Below the pieces are notes generated by a model. That model searched no databases, was not told where the DNA came from, and was given only the letters and a program-made list of their open reading frames with translations. A stretch of DNA of 64,000 bases, taken from the NCBI RefSeq assembly GCF_003026815.1, contig NZ_PYOG01000021.1, forward strand, positions 1 to 64,000, read 5' to 3'. Shown piece by piece: positions 38,993-49,673 of this stretch; the stretch's first letter is position 1, and the number at the start of each line of letters is the position of its first letter. Source of the DNA: Photobacterium damselae (GTDB lineage Bacteria; Pseudomonadota; Gammaproteobacteria; Enterobacterales; Vibrionaceae). The position numbers were made by a program, and so were the translations under genes.

Positions 38993-40652
38993 GAGATGAT
39001 CCTTTGGTTGATCCTACCTTATGAGAGGCGGTTGTTGTGGTGTTTATGGCGTTATGATTGGGTTTTAATATGCCTTCGATGATGCTAAAAACCCCAAAGC
39101 TTAATAGCAAAAGAATAAGTGCCGCGACACTAGCTGCTGCCATCTGGTAACTGCCCATGAGCTGGAATAAGTACAAGGGCAGTGTTTGAAAATCTTGACT
39201 GCCAAATAGAGAAATAGCGCCAAGATCGCCCAAAGATAGCACAAAGCTAATTGCGACCGCTTGGGCTATTGGATAACGAAGTAATCGCCATTCAACCCAG
39301 TAGAGACGCGAGAGGCCACTCATATTTAAACTGCAACATAATTGATTATATTGTTGGGCAACATGCAGCATTGGTTGGCTTAACGTCTTGATAATATAGG
39401 GTAGAGCCATCAAAGCATTGACCAAGGTGACAACCCAAAATGCGGCGCCATAGGCATCGGTATAGTTACGCAATAATAAGAAAATACCCGTACTGAGCAC
39501 TAATCCCGGAGTGAGTAAGATAATGGTTCCAAGCATTTCAATTGTATTGGCAGACCATAAACGGGAGCTAAGACGCCAGTAACGGCTCGTTAGGATAATG
39601 GCAACAGCGAATACGAAAGCGATCACACTGGCACAACTGGCAATGGTTAAAGAATTTTTGATTGCCTGCCAAAGTTCAGCTTGTTGCAGTAAGTGCCAAA
39701 ACTCGTGATTAAGCCCTGCCACAATGACGGCAACAAAAGGTGGTATCACCAGCAGTAAAGAGGCGCCAATCCACAATCCATCCCACCATTTTGCCAAGGT
39801 GCCATTTTCAAATTGAGGCTGTACTTTATTTTGGCCACTTTCAATTGCAATCGGCTGGCTAAAATAATGACTCAGAAGTACTAAACCAGAGCAAAGAACA
39901 ATTTGCCATAGTGCTAAAATTGCACCGGTAGCTAAATCAAAGTCATAACGAAGCGCTTGATAGATAGCCAGCTCAATCGTGGTTGCTTTAGGACCGCCCC
40001 CCAGAGACATGATAACGGCAAAGCTGGTAAAGCAAAGCATAAAGACTAAACCTACAACATGGGGAAGTTGCTGCTTTAGTCGAGGCCAAGCAACAAAACG
40101 AAATTTGCTCCACCCTGTAATACCAAGATGGGCTGCAAGCTGGTGGTGCTCAATTGGAATACTTTCTAAACTCTGTAATAACAAGCGTACAGATAGGGGC
40201 AAATTTAGAAATACATGGGCCAGTAAGATCCCACTCAAACCATAAATATTAGGAGCAGGCAGTCCAAAGTGTTGCATCCATTGAGATATGATCCCCCCTT
40301 TACCATATATCGCAAGTAGACCAAATACGGCAATCAATACTGGCAATACCAAAGTCATGGCGAACAGTTTTAGCACTAAGGCTCGCCCGATAAATTGGCG
40401 ACGAGAAAAAGCATACGCAATCGCAATCGCAGGGATCACACTGAGTAATGTTGAGTACAGAGCTTGTTTAAAGCTAAAGGCAGTAACATGACGTAAATAA
40501 GGATCGGTCCAAATAACCGTAATAGAGAGATCTTTAGCTTGTGAGATGAGAGCGAATAAGGCCCCCATTACAACGGCCATAATAAGCCCAGAGCTGATAA
40601 CTCCGGGCCAAGTTGTAGAAGAAAAACGCGAACTATTCAATTGAGAAACCAA
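38985..40652 (-). CDS. thiP: Thiamine ABC transporter permease ThiP
   Basis: A 555-residue inner-membrane protein with two repeated permease halves, each with an EAA-type loop (HHQLAAHLGITGWSKFRFVAWPRL region and the CSLNMSGLSRLYWVEWRLL region). The start appears to be TTG at 40652, directly after the thiB TAA stop, with no good Shine-Dalgarno; translation is then coupled to thiB. The next in-frame ATG would remove the first membrane segment. The length is close to the family (about 536). Confidence 0.92.
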   Translation of the reverse strand: MVSQLNSSRFSSTTWPGVISSGLIMAVVMGALFALISQAKDLSITVIWTDPYLRHVTAFSFKQALYSTLLSVIPAIAIAYAFSRRQFIGRALVLKLFAMTLVLPVLIAVFGLLAIYGKGGIISQWMQHFGLPAPNIYGLSGILLAHVFLNLPLSVRLLLQSLESIPIEHHQLAAHLGITGWSKFRFVAWPRLKQQLPHVVGLVFMLCFTSFAVIMSLGGGPKATTIELAIYQALRYDFDLATGAILALWQIVLCSGLVLLSHYFSQPIAIESGQNKVQPQFENGTLAKWWDGLWIGASLLLVIPPFVAVIVAGLNHEFWHLLQQAELWQAIKNSLTIASCASVIAFVFAVAIILTSRYWRLSSRLWSANTIEMLGTIILLTPGLVLSTGIFLLLRNYTDAYGAAFWVVTLVNALMALPYIIKTLSQPMLHVAQQYNQLCCSLNMSGLSRLYWVEWRLLRYPIAQAVAISFVLSLGDLGAISLFGSQDFQTLPLYLFQLMGSYQMAAASVAALILLLLSFGVFSIIEGILKPNHNAINTTTTASHKVGSTKGSSHA

Positions 40653-41642
40653 TTATTGGGTTAGTGCTTGTTGCCATTCACGAATCCAACTACGACGCTC
40701 TTGAGCTATCTTTTCTGGGCTGAATTCCAGTGCTTTGGTTGGAATGGTTAACTGATCAAATCCCTTTGGTAGTGGTTCTGAAATCACAGGATACATCCAG
40801 TTTCCCGTTGCCATTAAAGATTGAAAAGGCTTAGTTAAGATAAACTGCATAAATTCATCGGCCAACTTGGGATGAGTGCTGTTTTTTAATTTAGCGGCGA
40901 CCTCGACCTGCATATAGTGGCCTTCTTTAAAGTCTGCGGCTCGGTATTGCTGCTTGTTTTCTTCAATAATATGGTAGGCCGGAGAGGTGGTATAAGAGAG
41001 CACCATATCCGCTTCACCTTGTAAAAACATATTATAAGCTTCCGACCAACCTTTAGTCACAGTAACCGTATGCTTTGCAAGAGCTTGCCATGCTTGAGGT
41101 GCTTTATCGCCATAGACAGATTTGATCCACAGCATTAAGCCTTGCCCTGGTGTTGAGGTGCGAGGATCTTGGTAGATTACACTGATAGATTGATCATGAA
41201 TCAATTGATCTAAGCTGCTTGGTACCTGTTTTAGCTTATTACTGTTATAGACAAAGGCAAAATAACCGTAATCGTAAGGAACAAAAATAGGGTCATGCCA
41301 GCCATTAGGGATATTAACTTTGCTAGTATCTACGCCACTTGGTGCTAAAAGACCGGTTTTTTTTGCTTCTTCAATTAGGTTGTTATCTAAACCCAATAAG
41401 ACATCAGCCTTGGTTCGGCTACCTTCTAAGCGCACGCGATTTAAGATGGATACACCGTCATCTAAAGCAACGAAATTAAGATTACAGCCACACTCTTGTT
41501 CAAAAGCGCGTTTGACCTTAGGTCCTGGCCCCCAGTCCGCGGCAAATGAGCTGTAAGTGTAGACGGTTAATGTGGGTTTATCCTGAGCCATTACCGATGC
41601 CGATAATAACGTCAGTCCCAATAGAGGGAGTATTTTTTTCAC
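40653..41642 (-). CDS. thiB: Thiamine-binding periplasmic protein ThiB (TbpA)
   Basis: A 329-residue binding protein with a signal peptide (cleavage near VMA-QDK). TLTVYTYSSFAADWGPGPKVKRAFE opens the mature protein and matches TbpA. It begins with GTG at 41642, 7 bp after AGGAG. It is the first gene of thiBPQ, about 100 bp after the TPP riboswitch. Confidence 0.95.
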   Translation of the reverse strand: MKKILPLLGLTLLSASVMAQDKPTLTVYTYSSFAADWGPGPKVKRAFEQECGCNLNFVALDDGVSILNRVRLEGSRTKADVLLGLDNNLIEEAKKTGLLAPSGVDTSKVNIPNGWHDPIFVPYDYGYFAFVYNSNKLKQVPSSLDQLIHDQSISVIYQDPRTSTPGQGLMLWIKSVYGDKAPQAWQALAKHTVTVTKGWSEAYNMFLQGEADMVLSYTTSPAYHIIEENKQQYRAADFKEGHYMQVEVAAKLKNSTHPKLADEFMQFILTKPFQSLMATGNWMYPVISEPLPKGFDQLTIPTKALEFSPEKIAQERRSWIREWQQALTQ

Positions 41643-41747
41643 TATGCGCTCCTGTGTCAGGCATCCTGCAGTGACAGTAAAAATGAGAGCGGCACAGGTT
41701 GGGAAGCTAGCTTAAGCATGATAAGAGTAATACTTAACTAGAGGGGC

Positions 41748-41831
41748 TTCTCAATTCCTACGCCAGCATGATCTGGTTCAGGTTCGATGGGTTCTGATTA
41801 CTCAATCTCAGCCAAAGGCACCCCATGAGAA
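41748..41831 (-). ncRNA. TPP (THI-box) riboswitch
   Basis: The minus strand carries all the conserved TPP aptamer parts in order: P1 strand TTCTCA, GGGGTGCC, GGCTGAGA, ACCC, GAACCTGA, then CAGATCATGCTGGCGTAGGA and the closing P1 strand TGAGAA. It senses thiamine pyrophosphate and lowers thiBPQ expression when it is abundant. No strong terminator lies between the aptamer and the thiB start, so control is more likely at translation initiation (inference). Confidence 0.95.
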
Positions 41832-41893
41832 CAGCCATATTGTAAAACGGTGGTTTGTGACAGGCTAGTGATTTTATCTAAGCTTTAGATTTG

Positions 41894-42694
41894 CTAGCGC
41901 TTTAATTCATTTAATTGCCAGTTATAGTCAAAACGCACCTTATCTAAACTCACAGGCTGTTTGCGATAATGGTTAATATGAGCATTGAGCTCAGATTGCG
42001 AGCCAAAATCACTGCTGTACCAATCATAAATCGATGAGAGTTGAATTTGGTTGTTGTTAGCATTAATGACATCGACACCTTTGGTGCTATTAATAAACCG
42101 AGTTGCCGCTTGATCCAGTAGGGTTTGACTGTTGCTTGCTGTAAGTGCGGTTGGCATTAAATCAGGGCAGCCTAAACTGGCACAATTGACAACATAATGA
42201 ATGCGTTTATCTTGCCAGATAGGGCGCAAAATTCGATGTTCGATATCATTTAACGTCAATGACCTACCATTTATGGTTAACAATTTTTCATCCCATAGAC
42301 CAAAACTAAATAGCCCACCTAATTTGGTAATAGAAGCTATAGGATAGTTTTGTAAGATGAGATCAACCGTTGCCGCATTATAGAGATTAACCCAGTAGGC
42401 AAATTGTTCGTTACGGTTTAGTTTCCGAGGATCGATTGCTGTTAATCCTTGAATATATTGTTGCAGTTGTTGGCGGCTTTGTTGCGTGACAAGACGGTAA
42501 TTAAAATAGGTTTGATGAGGTGTTACCGTTACATATCGTGTTAGCAATTGTTGCCAGACTTGATGGTCTATAGTCTGCTGGCTAGTGGCATTATTGGTTT
42601 GCCAGTATGGCCACAATTGCGCTTTAGGTGCGGCCCAAATCCCAGAACTGAAACAGGCGCTGATAAGGGTAAATATAATAAGCCAAGATCGCAT
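41894..42694 (-). CDS. DUF547 domain protein, exported
   Basis: 266 residues with a signal peptide (LIIFTLISACFSSGIWA, cleavage before APKAQ). The rest is a DUF547 domain: NEQFAYWVNLYNAATVDLIL, LNDIEHRILRP, HYVVNCASLGCPDL and a C-terminal IYDWYSSDFG. The Cys in NCASLGC suggests a papain-like or transglutaminase-like fold, but no activity is established to my knowledge. The ATG at 42694 follows TTGGAG. It stands between the thiamine operon and leuD with separate transcription likely. Confidence 0.88.
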   Translation of the reverse strand: MRSWLIIFTLISACFSSGIWAAPKAQLWPYWQTNNATSQQTIDHQVWQQLLTRYVTVTPHQTYFNYRLVTQQSRQQLQQYIQGLTAIDPRKLNRNEQFAYWVNLYNAATVDLILQNYPIASITKLGGLFSFGLWDEKLLTINGRSLTLNDIEHRILRPIWQDKRIHYVVNCASLGCPDLMPTALTASNSQTLLDQAATRFINSTKGVDVINANNNQIQLSSIYDWYSSDFGSQSELNAHINHYRKQPVSLDKVRFDYNWQLNELKR

Positions 42695-42755
42695 AGTAAA
42701 CTCCAATAAACCGTTATTTTAGTATACGACCTTAGCTTGAATAAGATCCTTTCAG

Positions 42756-43358
42756 TTAAACCAAAAATGATGGAATCTGTTGCTCAAATTCACTAATTTT
42801 CGCTTCATGCTGTAAGGTAAGTCCAATATTGTCTAAGCCGTTAAGTAAGCAGTAACGACGAAACTCATCAATCTCAAAAGGATAGGTTTGGCCGTTGGCA
42901 CTGACTTGTTGATTTTGTAAATCGACGGTAATGGTAGCGCCTTCATTGTGATGCACAAAATTAAAGAGTTCATCGACTTGTTGCTCGGTTAAGCGTACTG
43001 GAACCATTTGATTATTAATAGTATTGCCATAAAAAATATCAGCAAAGCTTGGCGCTATAATCACTTTAATACCATAATCATCCAGAGCCCAAGGTGCATG
43101 TTCACGAGAGGACCCACAACCAAAGTTTTCTCGTGCTAATAAAATGCTTGCACCTTGATAGCGCGGAAAATTCAGGACAAAGTCGGGGTTGGGGACTTGA
43201 CCATCATCATCCAAAAAACGCCAGTCATGAAAGAGATGCTGTCCAAATCCAGTTCGGGTTACTTTTTGTAAAAACTGTTTTGGAATGATGGCATCGGTAT
43301 CGACATTGGCCGCATCTAAAGCAACGACGATGCCTGTATGTTGTTGAAATCCAGCCAT
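42756..43358 (-). CDS. leuD: 3-isopropylmalate dehydratase small subunit LeuD
   Basis: 200 residues. [25 protein letters not shown] and [10 protein letters not shown] are the small-subunit landmarks. With LeuC it isomerises 2- to 3-isopropylmalate. The ATG at 43358 shares its first base with the leuC stop (TAATG) and follows AGGAG, so it is coupled to leuC. It is the last gene of leuABCD. Confidence 0.97.
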   Translation of the reverse strand: MAGFQQHTGIVVALDAANVDTDAIIPKQFLQKVTRTGFGQHLFHDWRFLDDDGQVPNPDFVLNFPRYQGASILLARENFGCGSSREHAPWALDDYGIKVIIAPSFADIFYGNTINNQMVPVRLTEQQVDELFNFVHHNEGATITVDLQNQQVSANGQTYPFEIDEFRRYCLLNGLDNIGLTLQHEAKISEFEQQIPSFLV

Positions 43359-44782
43359 TAGCAAACTCCTTCTGTTGGTTGGGCCTCAAGGGTACGAATA
43401 TCGACAAAATGCCCGGTACAGGCTGCTGCTGCGGCCATTGCAGGGCTAACTAAGTGAGTTCTACCTTCTCGGCCTTGGCGACCTTCAAAATTACGGTTAC
43501 TGGTTGACGCACAGCGCTCTTTTGGGCCTAAACGGTCGTTATTCATCGCTAAACACATAGAGCAACCCGGTAAGCGCCACTCAAACCCGGCACTGATTAA
43601 GATTTTATCTAAGCCTTCTTGCTCTGCTTGTGCTTTAACTTGTTCAGAACCTGGTACAACGAGAGCTTGAACATGGGAGGCAACATGACGGCCTTTAGCA
43701 ATAGCCGCGGCTGCTCGAATATCTTCAATCCGTGAGTTTGTACAAGAACCAATAAAGACTTTATCAATTGTGATATCGCTAAGGGCTTGACCGGGCGTAA
43801 GTCCCATATAATTAAGCGCCTTAATCGCTGATGCTTGCTCAATGGGATCGCGAATTAATGCGGGATCAGGAATTGGCTCATCAATAGCAATGACTTGACC
43901 TGGGTTAGTTCCCCATGTCACTTGCGGTTTAATATCGGCACCGTTTAGTGTCACAACCGCATCAAATTGGGCATCTGGATCACTGGTTAAGGTTGACCAA
44001 TAGCGAATAGCTTGCTCTAGCTGTTCATCTTTTGGCGCAAATTTGCGGTCTTTAATATAAGCAAAAGTGGTCTCATCGGGAGCAATTAATCCTGCTTTTG
44101 CACCTAATTCAATTGCCATATTACACACAGTCATGCGTCCTTCCATTGAAAGGTCGGTAATGGCTTCGCCACAAAACTCCACCACATAACCGGTTCCGCC
44201 TGCCGCTGTGGTTTTGCCGATGATCGCTAGCACAATATCTTTTGCTGTGACACCTGGTGCGACTTTACCTATGACCTCAATTTTCATGGTCTTAGCTTTC
44301 GCTTGCTTTAGCGTTTGAGTGGCAAGGACATGCTCAACTTCTGAGGTACCAATACCAAAGGCGAGTGCGCCAAATGCACCATGGGTTGCTGTATGTGAGT
44401 CCCCACATACTATGGTCATTCCTGGGAGAGTAATGCCCAATTCAGGCCCCATAACATGGACGATACCCTGATATTTATGATTAATATCATATAGGGTCAC
44501 CCCAAATTCAGCACAATTTTTTGCCAGTGTTTCCATTTGAATTCGAGCCATCTCTCCTGAGGCTTGAATATCTTTAGTTTGAGTTGAAACGTTATGATCC
44601 ATTGTGGCGAACGTTTTATTTACTTGGCGTACTGAACGTCCTTTAGCGCGTAGGCCATCAAATGCTTGTGGTGAAGTAACTTCATGGACCAAATGGCGGT
44701 CGATATACAGAATGGGAGTTTCACCTGCTGCTGCAACTGCCACATGGGCATCATAAATCTTGTCATATAAGGTTTTAGACAT
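43358..44782 (-). CDS. leuC: 3-isopropylmalate dehydratase large subunit LeuC
   Basis: A 474-residue aconitase-family enzyme. The [4Fe-4S] cysteines lie in FIGSCTNSR and in [32 protein letters not shown] and KDRKFAPK are also typical. The ATG at 44782 has AAGGA 8 bp upstream; the GTG at 44788 is possible but less favoured. Confidence 0.97.
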   Translation of the reverse strand: MSKTLYDKIYDAHVAVAAAGETPILYIDRHLVHEVTSPQAFDGLRAKGRSVRQVNKTFATMDHNVSTQTKDIQASGEMARIQMETLAKNCAEFGVTLYDINHKYQGIVHVMGPELGITLPGMTIVCGDSHTATHGAFGALAFGIGTSEVEHVLATQTLKQAKAKTMKIEVIGKVAPGVTAKDIVLAIIGKTTAAGGTGYVVEFCGEAITDLSMEGRMTVCNMAIELGAKAGLIAPDETTFAYIKDRKFAPKDEQLEQAIRYWSTLTSDPDAQFDAVVTLNGADIKPQVTWGTNPGQVIAIDEPIPDPALIRDPIEQASAIKALNYMGLTPGQALSDITIDKVFIGSCTNSRIEDIRAAAAIAKGRHVASHVQALVVPGSEQVKAQAEQEGLDKILISAGFEWRLPGCSMCLAMNNDRLGPKERCASTSNRNFEGRQGREGRTHLVSPAMAAAAACTGHFVDIRTLEAQPTEGVC

Positions 44783-44815
44783 GCTCACTTCCTTATTTTT
44801 GTCTGCCTGTGATTT

Positions 44816-45919
<1,104 letters not shown>

Positions 45920-45934
45920 TTAAAAATAATTGGC

Positions 45935-47476
45935 TTATGCGTGAGCACTGCGCTTAATTTCTGCGATTTGGTTGGCGCGATGAATACTATTGATTACGTG
46001 CAGTAGCGCTTGACCTGAGGCTTCAACAATGTCGGTAGCAAGGCCTGTACCGTGATATTTTCGACCTTGATAGTTCGCAATGATATCGGCTTGTCCGAGG
46101 CCATCTTCGCCTTCCCCTTTGGCGGTAAGATCAAATTTATCCAGTACAATCTCATAACCTGTTAAGCGATAAATGCATTGATAAAGAGCATCGACCGGTC
46201 CATTCCCCACGGCGGCTTCACATTTTTCTGTTTCGCCACATTGCAGTTTGATACTGGTGGTCGCCATGACACTACCAGACTGAACACTGAGATAATTTAG
46301 TTTGTAGTAATCGTCTTCTTCACGCACATTTGCAAAGTGAACTAGAGCTTCTAAGTCATAATCGAAGACTTGCCCTTTGCGATCGGCTAGCTTTAGAAAG
46401 TCTTGGTATAAGGTATCTAGATTGTATTCTTGTTCGCTGTAGCCCAGTTGATCCATATGACTTTTAACCGCAGCTCGCCCTGAACGGCTGGTTAGATTTA
46501 GGCTTTGATTTTTAAGTCCTATCGATTCAGGGGTCATGATCTCATAGGTGTTTTTATTTTTTAGCATGCCATCTTGATGAATCCCTGATGAGTGGCTAAA
46601 AGCATTAGTACCAACAATAGCTTTATTGGCTTGAACCGGCATATTACACAGCTGGCTCACCATTTTACTGGTGCGATAGATCTCTTCATGGTTAATCTGG
46701 GTCTGAACGCCAAGTAGATCGGAGCGAGTTTTAATGATCATGGCTATTTCTTCGAGTGAGCAGTTACCCGCACGCTCTCCAATACCATTAATTGTACACT
46801 CCACCTGTCGCGCCCCAGCTTGTACAGCCGCCATTGAGTTTGCAACCGACATGCCTAAATCATCATGACAGTGAACGGAAATAATCGCTTTATCGATATT
46901 AGGGACTCGGTTAAATAGATGTTCAATGATGGAACCAAATTCACTAGGTAGGGTGTAACCAACGGTATCTGGAATATTAATGGTGCGAGCTCCCGCGCAA
47001 ATTGCAGCTTCGACCATTTTGCATAGATTATCGATTGGGGTTCTACCTGCATCTTCACAAGAAAACTCCACATCATCGGTATAGTTACGGGCTCGTTTTA
47101 CTGCCGCAACACCCATTTCAATCACGTCATCATAACTACGGCGTAGCTTATCTTGAACATGGATGGTTGATGTTGAGATAAAGGTGTGGATTCGAAAGGC
47201 TTCAGCCACTTTTAGTGATTCCGCCGCCACATCAATATCTTTAGCGACTGCTCGTGATAATGCACAAATACGGCTTTGTTTTATGTTTTCGGCAATGGTT
47301 CTAACTGAATCAAAATCGCCAGGAGAAGACACCGGAAATCCAGCTTCAATGACATCCACTCCAAGACGCTCAAGAGCAAAAGCTATTTGTAGTTTTTCTT
47401 TGACAGTAAGACTGGCTGATAGAGCCTGCTCGCCATCTCTTAGAGTGGTATCAAAGATAATGACTTGATCATTCAT
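45935..47476 (-). CDS. leuA: 2-isopropylmalate synthase LeuA
   Basis: A 513-residue first committed enzyme of leucine synthesis: an HMGL-like TIM barrel with [31 protein letters not shown] and ASG-type metal site residues, and a C-terminal allosteric domain (about 390-513) that binds leucine. AAAAGGATG precedes the ATG. It follows the leuL attenuator by about 50 bp. Confidence 0.97.
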   Translation of the reverse strand: MNDQVIIFDTTLRDGEQALSASLTVKEKLQIAFALERLGVDVIEAGFPVSSPGDFDSVRTIAENIKQSRICALSRAVAKDIDVAAESLKVAEAFRIHTFISTSTIHVQDKLRRSYDDVIEMGVAAVKRARNYTDDVEFSCEDAGRTPIDNLCKMVEAAICAGARTINIPDTVGYTLPSEFGSIIEHLFNRVPNIDKAIISVHCHDDLGMSVANSMAAVQAGARQVECTINGIGERAGNCSLEEIAMIIKTRSDLLGVQTQINHEEIYRTSKMVSQLCNMPVQANKAIVGTNAFSHSSGIHQDGMLKNKNTYEIMTPESIGLKNQSLNLTSRSGRAAVKSHMDQLGYSEQEYNLDTLYQDFLKLADRKGQVFDYDLEALVHFANVREEDDYYKLNYLSVQSGSVMATTSIKLQCGETEKCEAAVGNGPVDALYQCIYRLTGYEIVLDKFDLTAKGEGEDGLGQADIIANYQGRKYHGTGLATDIVEASGQALLHVINSIHRANQIAEIKRSAHA

Positions 47477-47521
47477 AGTTACATCCTTTTGCTACAAAAA
47501 GCCGCATTCCTTGCGCTGAGA

Positions 47522-47556
47522 TAGATATAAAAAACCCGCGCTTCGGTGCACGGGTT
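47522..47556 (-). terminator. Leucine-operon attenuator terminator
   Basis: On the minus strand AACCCGTGC pairs with GCGCGGGTT around ACCGAA (9 bp including a T-G pair), then TTTTTTATAT. It lies between the leuL stop and leuA, in the right place to be the attenuation terminator controlled by ribosome stalling on leuL. Confidence 0.92.
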
Positions 47557-47591
47557 GAAAGTTTTGGTTAAGGCTTTCTTCTGCTCATAAG

Positions 47592-47654
47592 CTACCCGCG
47601 CAATGGTAATGCGATAAGGAGGAGGCTTAAGAGGAGAGTGAAAACTGTTTTCAT
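47592..47654 (-). CDS. leuL: leu operon leader peptide LeuL
   Basis: A 20-codon frame reading MKTVFTLLLSLLLIALPLRG. Eight codons are leucine, six of them clustered as CTC CTC TTA AGC CTC CTC CTT. It ends 36 bp before the terminator hairpin upstream of leuA. The design matches transcription attenuation: scarce charged tRNA-Leu stalls the ribosome and prevents the terminator from forming. The Shine-Dalgarno is weak. Confidence 0.9.
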   Translation of the reverse strand: MKTVFTLLLSLLLIALPLRG

Positions 47655-47694
47655 TTAACTTAACCATAAAAATTGATTTACTTAGTAGTACAAA

Positions 47695-47724
47695 TGAATA
47701 TCAAATGCTCAAGTGTTGCGTCAA
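47695..47724 (-). promoter_or_regulatory. Putative leuL-leuABCD promoter
   Basis: Minus-strand -35 TTGACG (47719-47724) and -10 TATTCA (47695-47700) are separated by 18 bp, which would start transcription about 30 bases before leuL. Confidence 0.6.
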
Positions 47725-48321
47725 GTGTTTATTTTTTGAGTGCTGTTTTGAAGTTAGCTAAGCTACAGGAGTAAGAGCTGTAAATTAAAATTACAATGGT
47801 TTTTTTAACTATTTATAACATTTCGGTTTTATCAAATATCCTCTAAGAATGAGATAAAGTACGATCTTATATTGAACGATTTTTTCTTTTATTCTCTGCA
47901 ATTTCATCCCTTGCTGTTTATTGCTTATTTAGCATTAGAATTTGAAAAGCATTTAGCAGGCTAATTATATTTAAATGATGAATTCGATGTGCGTGTGCAT
48001 CTATTTTAAATAATAAAATAGAGATAAAAGTGACAAATATCTGACGAATTTCTGAATATTTACCTTATTTTCAGATCTTTTTTGTTTTTTTATATATTGG
48101 TTAATCGATTGAAAAATATATTTTATTTCGTTGAAAAGTCCTTATGATTTTTTCTTGGTTATGAATTCGTATTTGGGTCTATTGGTTTCATCAATCTCTA
48201 TCTGCATACTGATATGGCTCGCAAGGGGATTGCGAGGTAAATCATTTGAATTGAAATAAATATTATACATTTTTATGCCCAAGGATGAGGCACTTAACAG
48301 TAGAACAGGTAGAGGCTAAAT
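47725..48321. promoter_or_regulatory. AT-rich leuL/leuO intergenic region
   Basis: About 600 bp with long A/T tracts (for example near 47880 and 48060-48130) and no credible ORF. It should hold the leuO promoter and regulatory sites. In enterobacteria the leuO-leuABCD gap is bound by H-NS and LeuO; the same is plausible here but is inference. Confidence 0.5.
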
Positions 48322-49278
48322 ATGACACGTAGAAGTTCAGCTATTCATCCAATCGATAGTTTTAAGATGGAATCGAGTTTACGTAGTGTTGATCTGAATT
48401 TGTTAACAGTGTTCGATGCTGTTATGCAAGAGCAGAACATTACTCGAGCGGCTCATAACTTGGGCATGTCTCAGCCTGCAGTAAGTAATGCTGTGGCTCG
48501 TCTGAAAGTGATGTTTAACGATGAACTTTTTATCCGTCATGGTCGTGGTATTCAGCCGACACAACGCGCTAAACAACTATTTGGTCCGATGCGTCAAGCT
48601 CTACAATTAGTAAAAAATGAGCTGCCATCATCAATTTTTGCACCAGAAACATCGTCTCGTACTTTTAAGTTAGCGATCGGTAGTCCATCGGATATGCGTT
48701 TTGCGCCACGTATTCTTCGCAATATTGCCCAGCTAGCACCTAATGTAACGTTACAATTGGATGCTGAGTTGTGTGATGGTCTAAATCAGAAAATGCATTA
48801 TCAAGAAGTGGATTTTGTGATCGATTATGCTCGTTTTGAAGAACCTGGCTTTTGCAGTACAGAACTGTTCCGTGATGAGTTAGTTGTTGTCGCTGCCAAA
48901 CATCACCCTCGCATTGGTGCGCAGATCTCAGAATCTGAATTTGTTTCTGAAGCACATGCAGTTTTGAAATCTCTACCTAATAGCGGTAATTTTGCTGATC
49001 ATATTTACAACGCACAAGCTGGCATTGTTGAAGCGTATCAAGGCGCAAGTTTGAGTAATATCTTATATGTTGTTGCTCAATCTGAATTGGTTACGGTTGC
49101 CCCGCGTTGGTTAGTTGAAACGACAGCAAGCAATTTGGGCCTAAAAGTATTACCGCTTCCGTTTGCTAATAATATTGCTTGTGGCTATTTAAGCTGGCAC
49201 GAGTCTTCGCAAAAAGATAAAGGTCACCTTTGGATGCGTGATCAGCTACTGCAAATTTGTGGTGATAATCGTCTATAA
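48322..49278 (+). CDS. leuO: LysR-family regulator LeuO
   Basis: 318 residues with an N-terminal winged helix (about 20-80, NLLTVFDAVMQEQNITRAAHNLGMSQPAVSNAVARL region) and a LysR effector domain. LRSVDLNLLTVFDAV and the position divergent from leuABCD identify LeuO, an anti-silencer of H-NS-repressed genes and, in Vibrio, a regulator of acid, bile and stress responses. AGAGG lies about 6 bp before the ATG. Confidence 0.93.
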   Translation: MTRRSSAIHPIDSFKMESSLRSVDLNLLTVFDAVMQEQNITRAAHNLGMSQPAVSNAVARLKVMFNDELFIRHGRGIQPTQRAKQLFGPMRQALQLVKNELPSSIFAPETSSRTFKLAIGSPSDMRFAPRILRNIAQLAPNVTLQLDAELCDGLNQKMHYQEVDFVIDYARFEEPGFCSTELFRDELVVVAAKHHPRIGAQISESEFVSEAHAVLKSLPNSGNFADHIYNAQAGIVEAYQGASLSNILYVVAQSELVTVAPRWLVETTASNLGLKVLPLPFANNIACGYLSWHESSQKDKGHLWMRDQLLQICGDNRL

Positions 49279-49300
49279 GATGATTCTAGAATTTTATTCT

Positions 49301-49326
49301 AAGCCGGCATTTTGTCGGCTTTTTAG
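49301..49326 (+). terminator. leuO terminator
   Basis: AAGCCG pairs with CGGCTT around an ATTTTGT-type loop and is followed by TTTT, 22 bp after leuO. Confidence 0.8.
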
Positions 49327-49673
49327 TGTCTAATTACAGTAAATGGTTGCATATTAGTGTGATTGTACCGAGTCTCTGTCTATTTTGTTATCTAACAGAT
49401 GAGATTGGAGCTTGATTTTTTGACCAAACAGCGTTGCTATAGTGTGCAATCAGTTGAATTAAGGTGCATAAGCAAGTTTCTTACAGTTGTTTACACTTAT
49501 ATAAGAATAGTTAATTACTCGTATTAAGCTTGTACAGTCAAAACGTTAGAGTGGGATCATACTTACAATACCATGATTTTATCATGGATTATGGTTGGCT
49601 TTTTTAATGCTCGACTGTAGACTGCACTTCCATAATAAGCTTACAGGTGTAAGCTCAAATAATTAGAGTTACT
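49327..49673 (+). promoter_or_regulatory. Upstream region of the acyl-CoA ligase gene
   Basis: About 350 bp without a credible gene; it presumably holds the promoter of the downstream acyl-CoA ligase. I searched by eye for a FadR operator (AACTGGTCNGACCAGTT type) and did not find one. Confidence 0.35.

Noticed and set aside
47479..47667. 62-codon minus-strand frame covering the leu leader
   Set aside because: It runs through the terminator hairpin; the 20-codon leucine-rich frame in another phase explains the region better.
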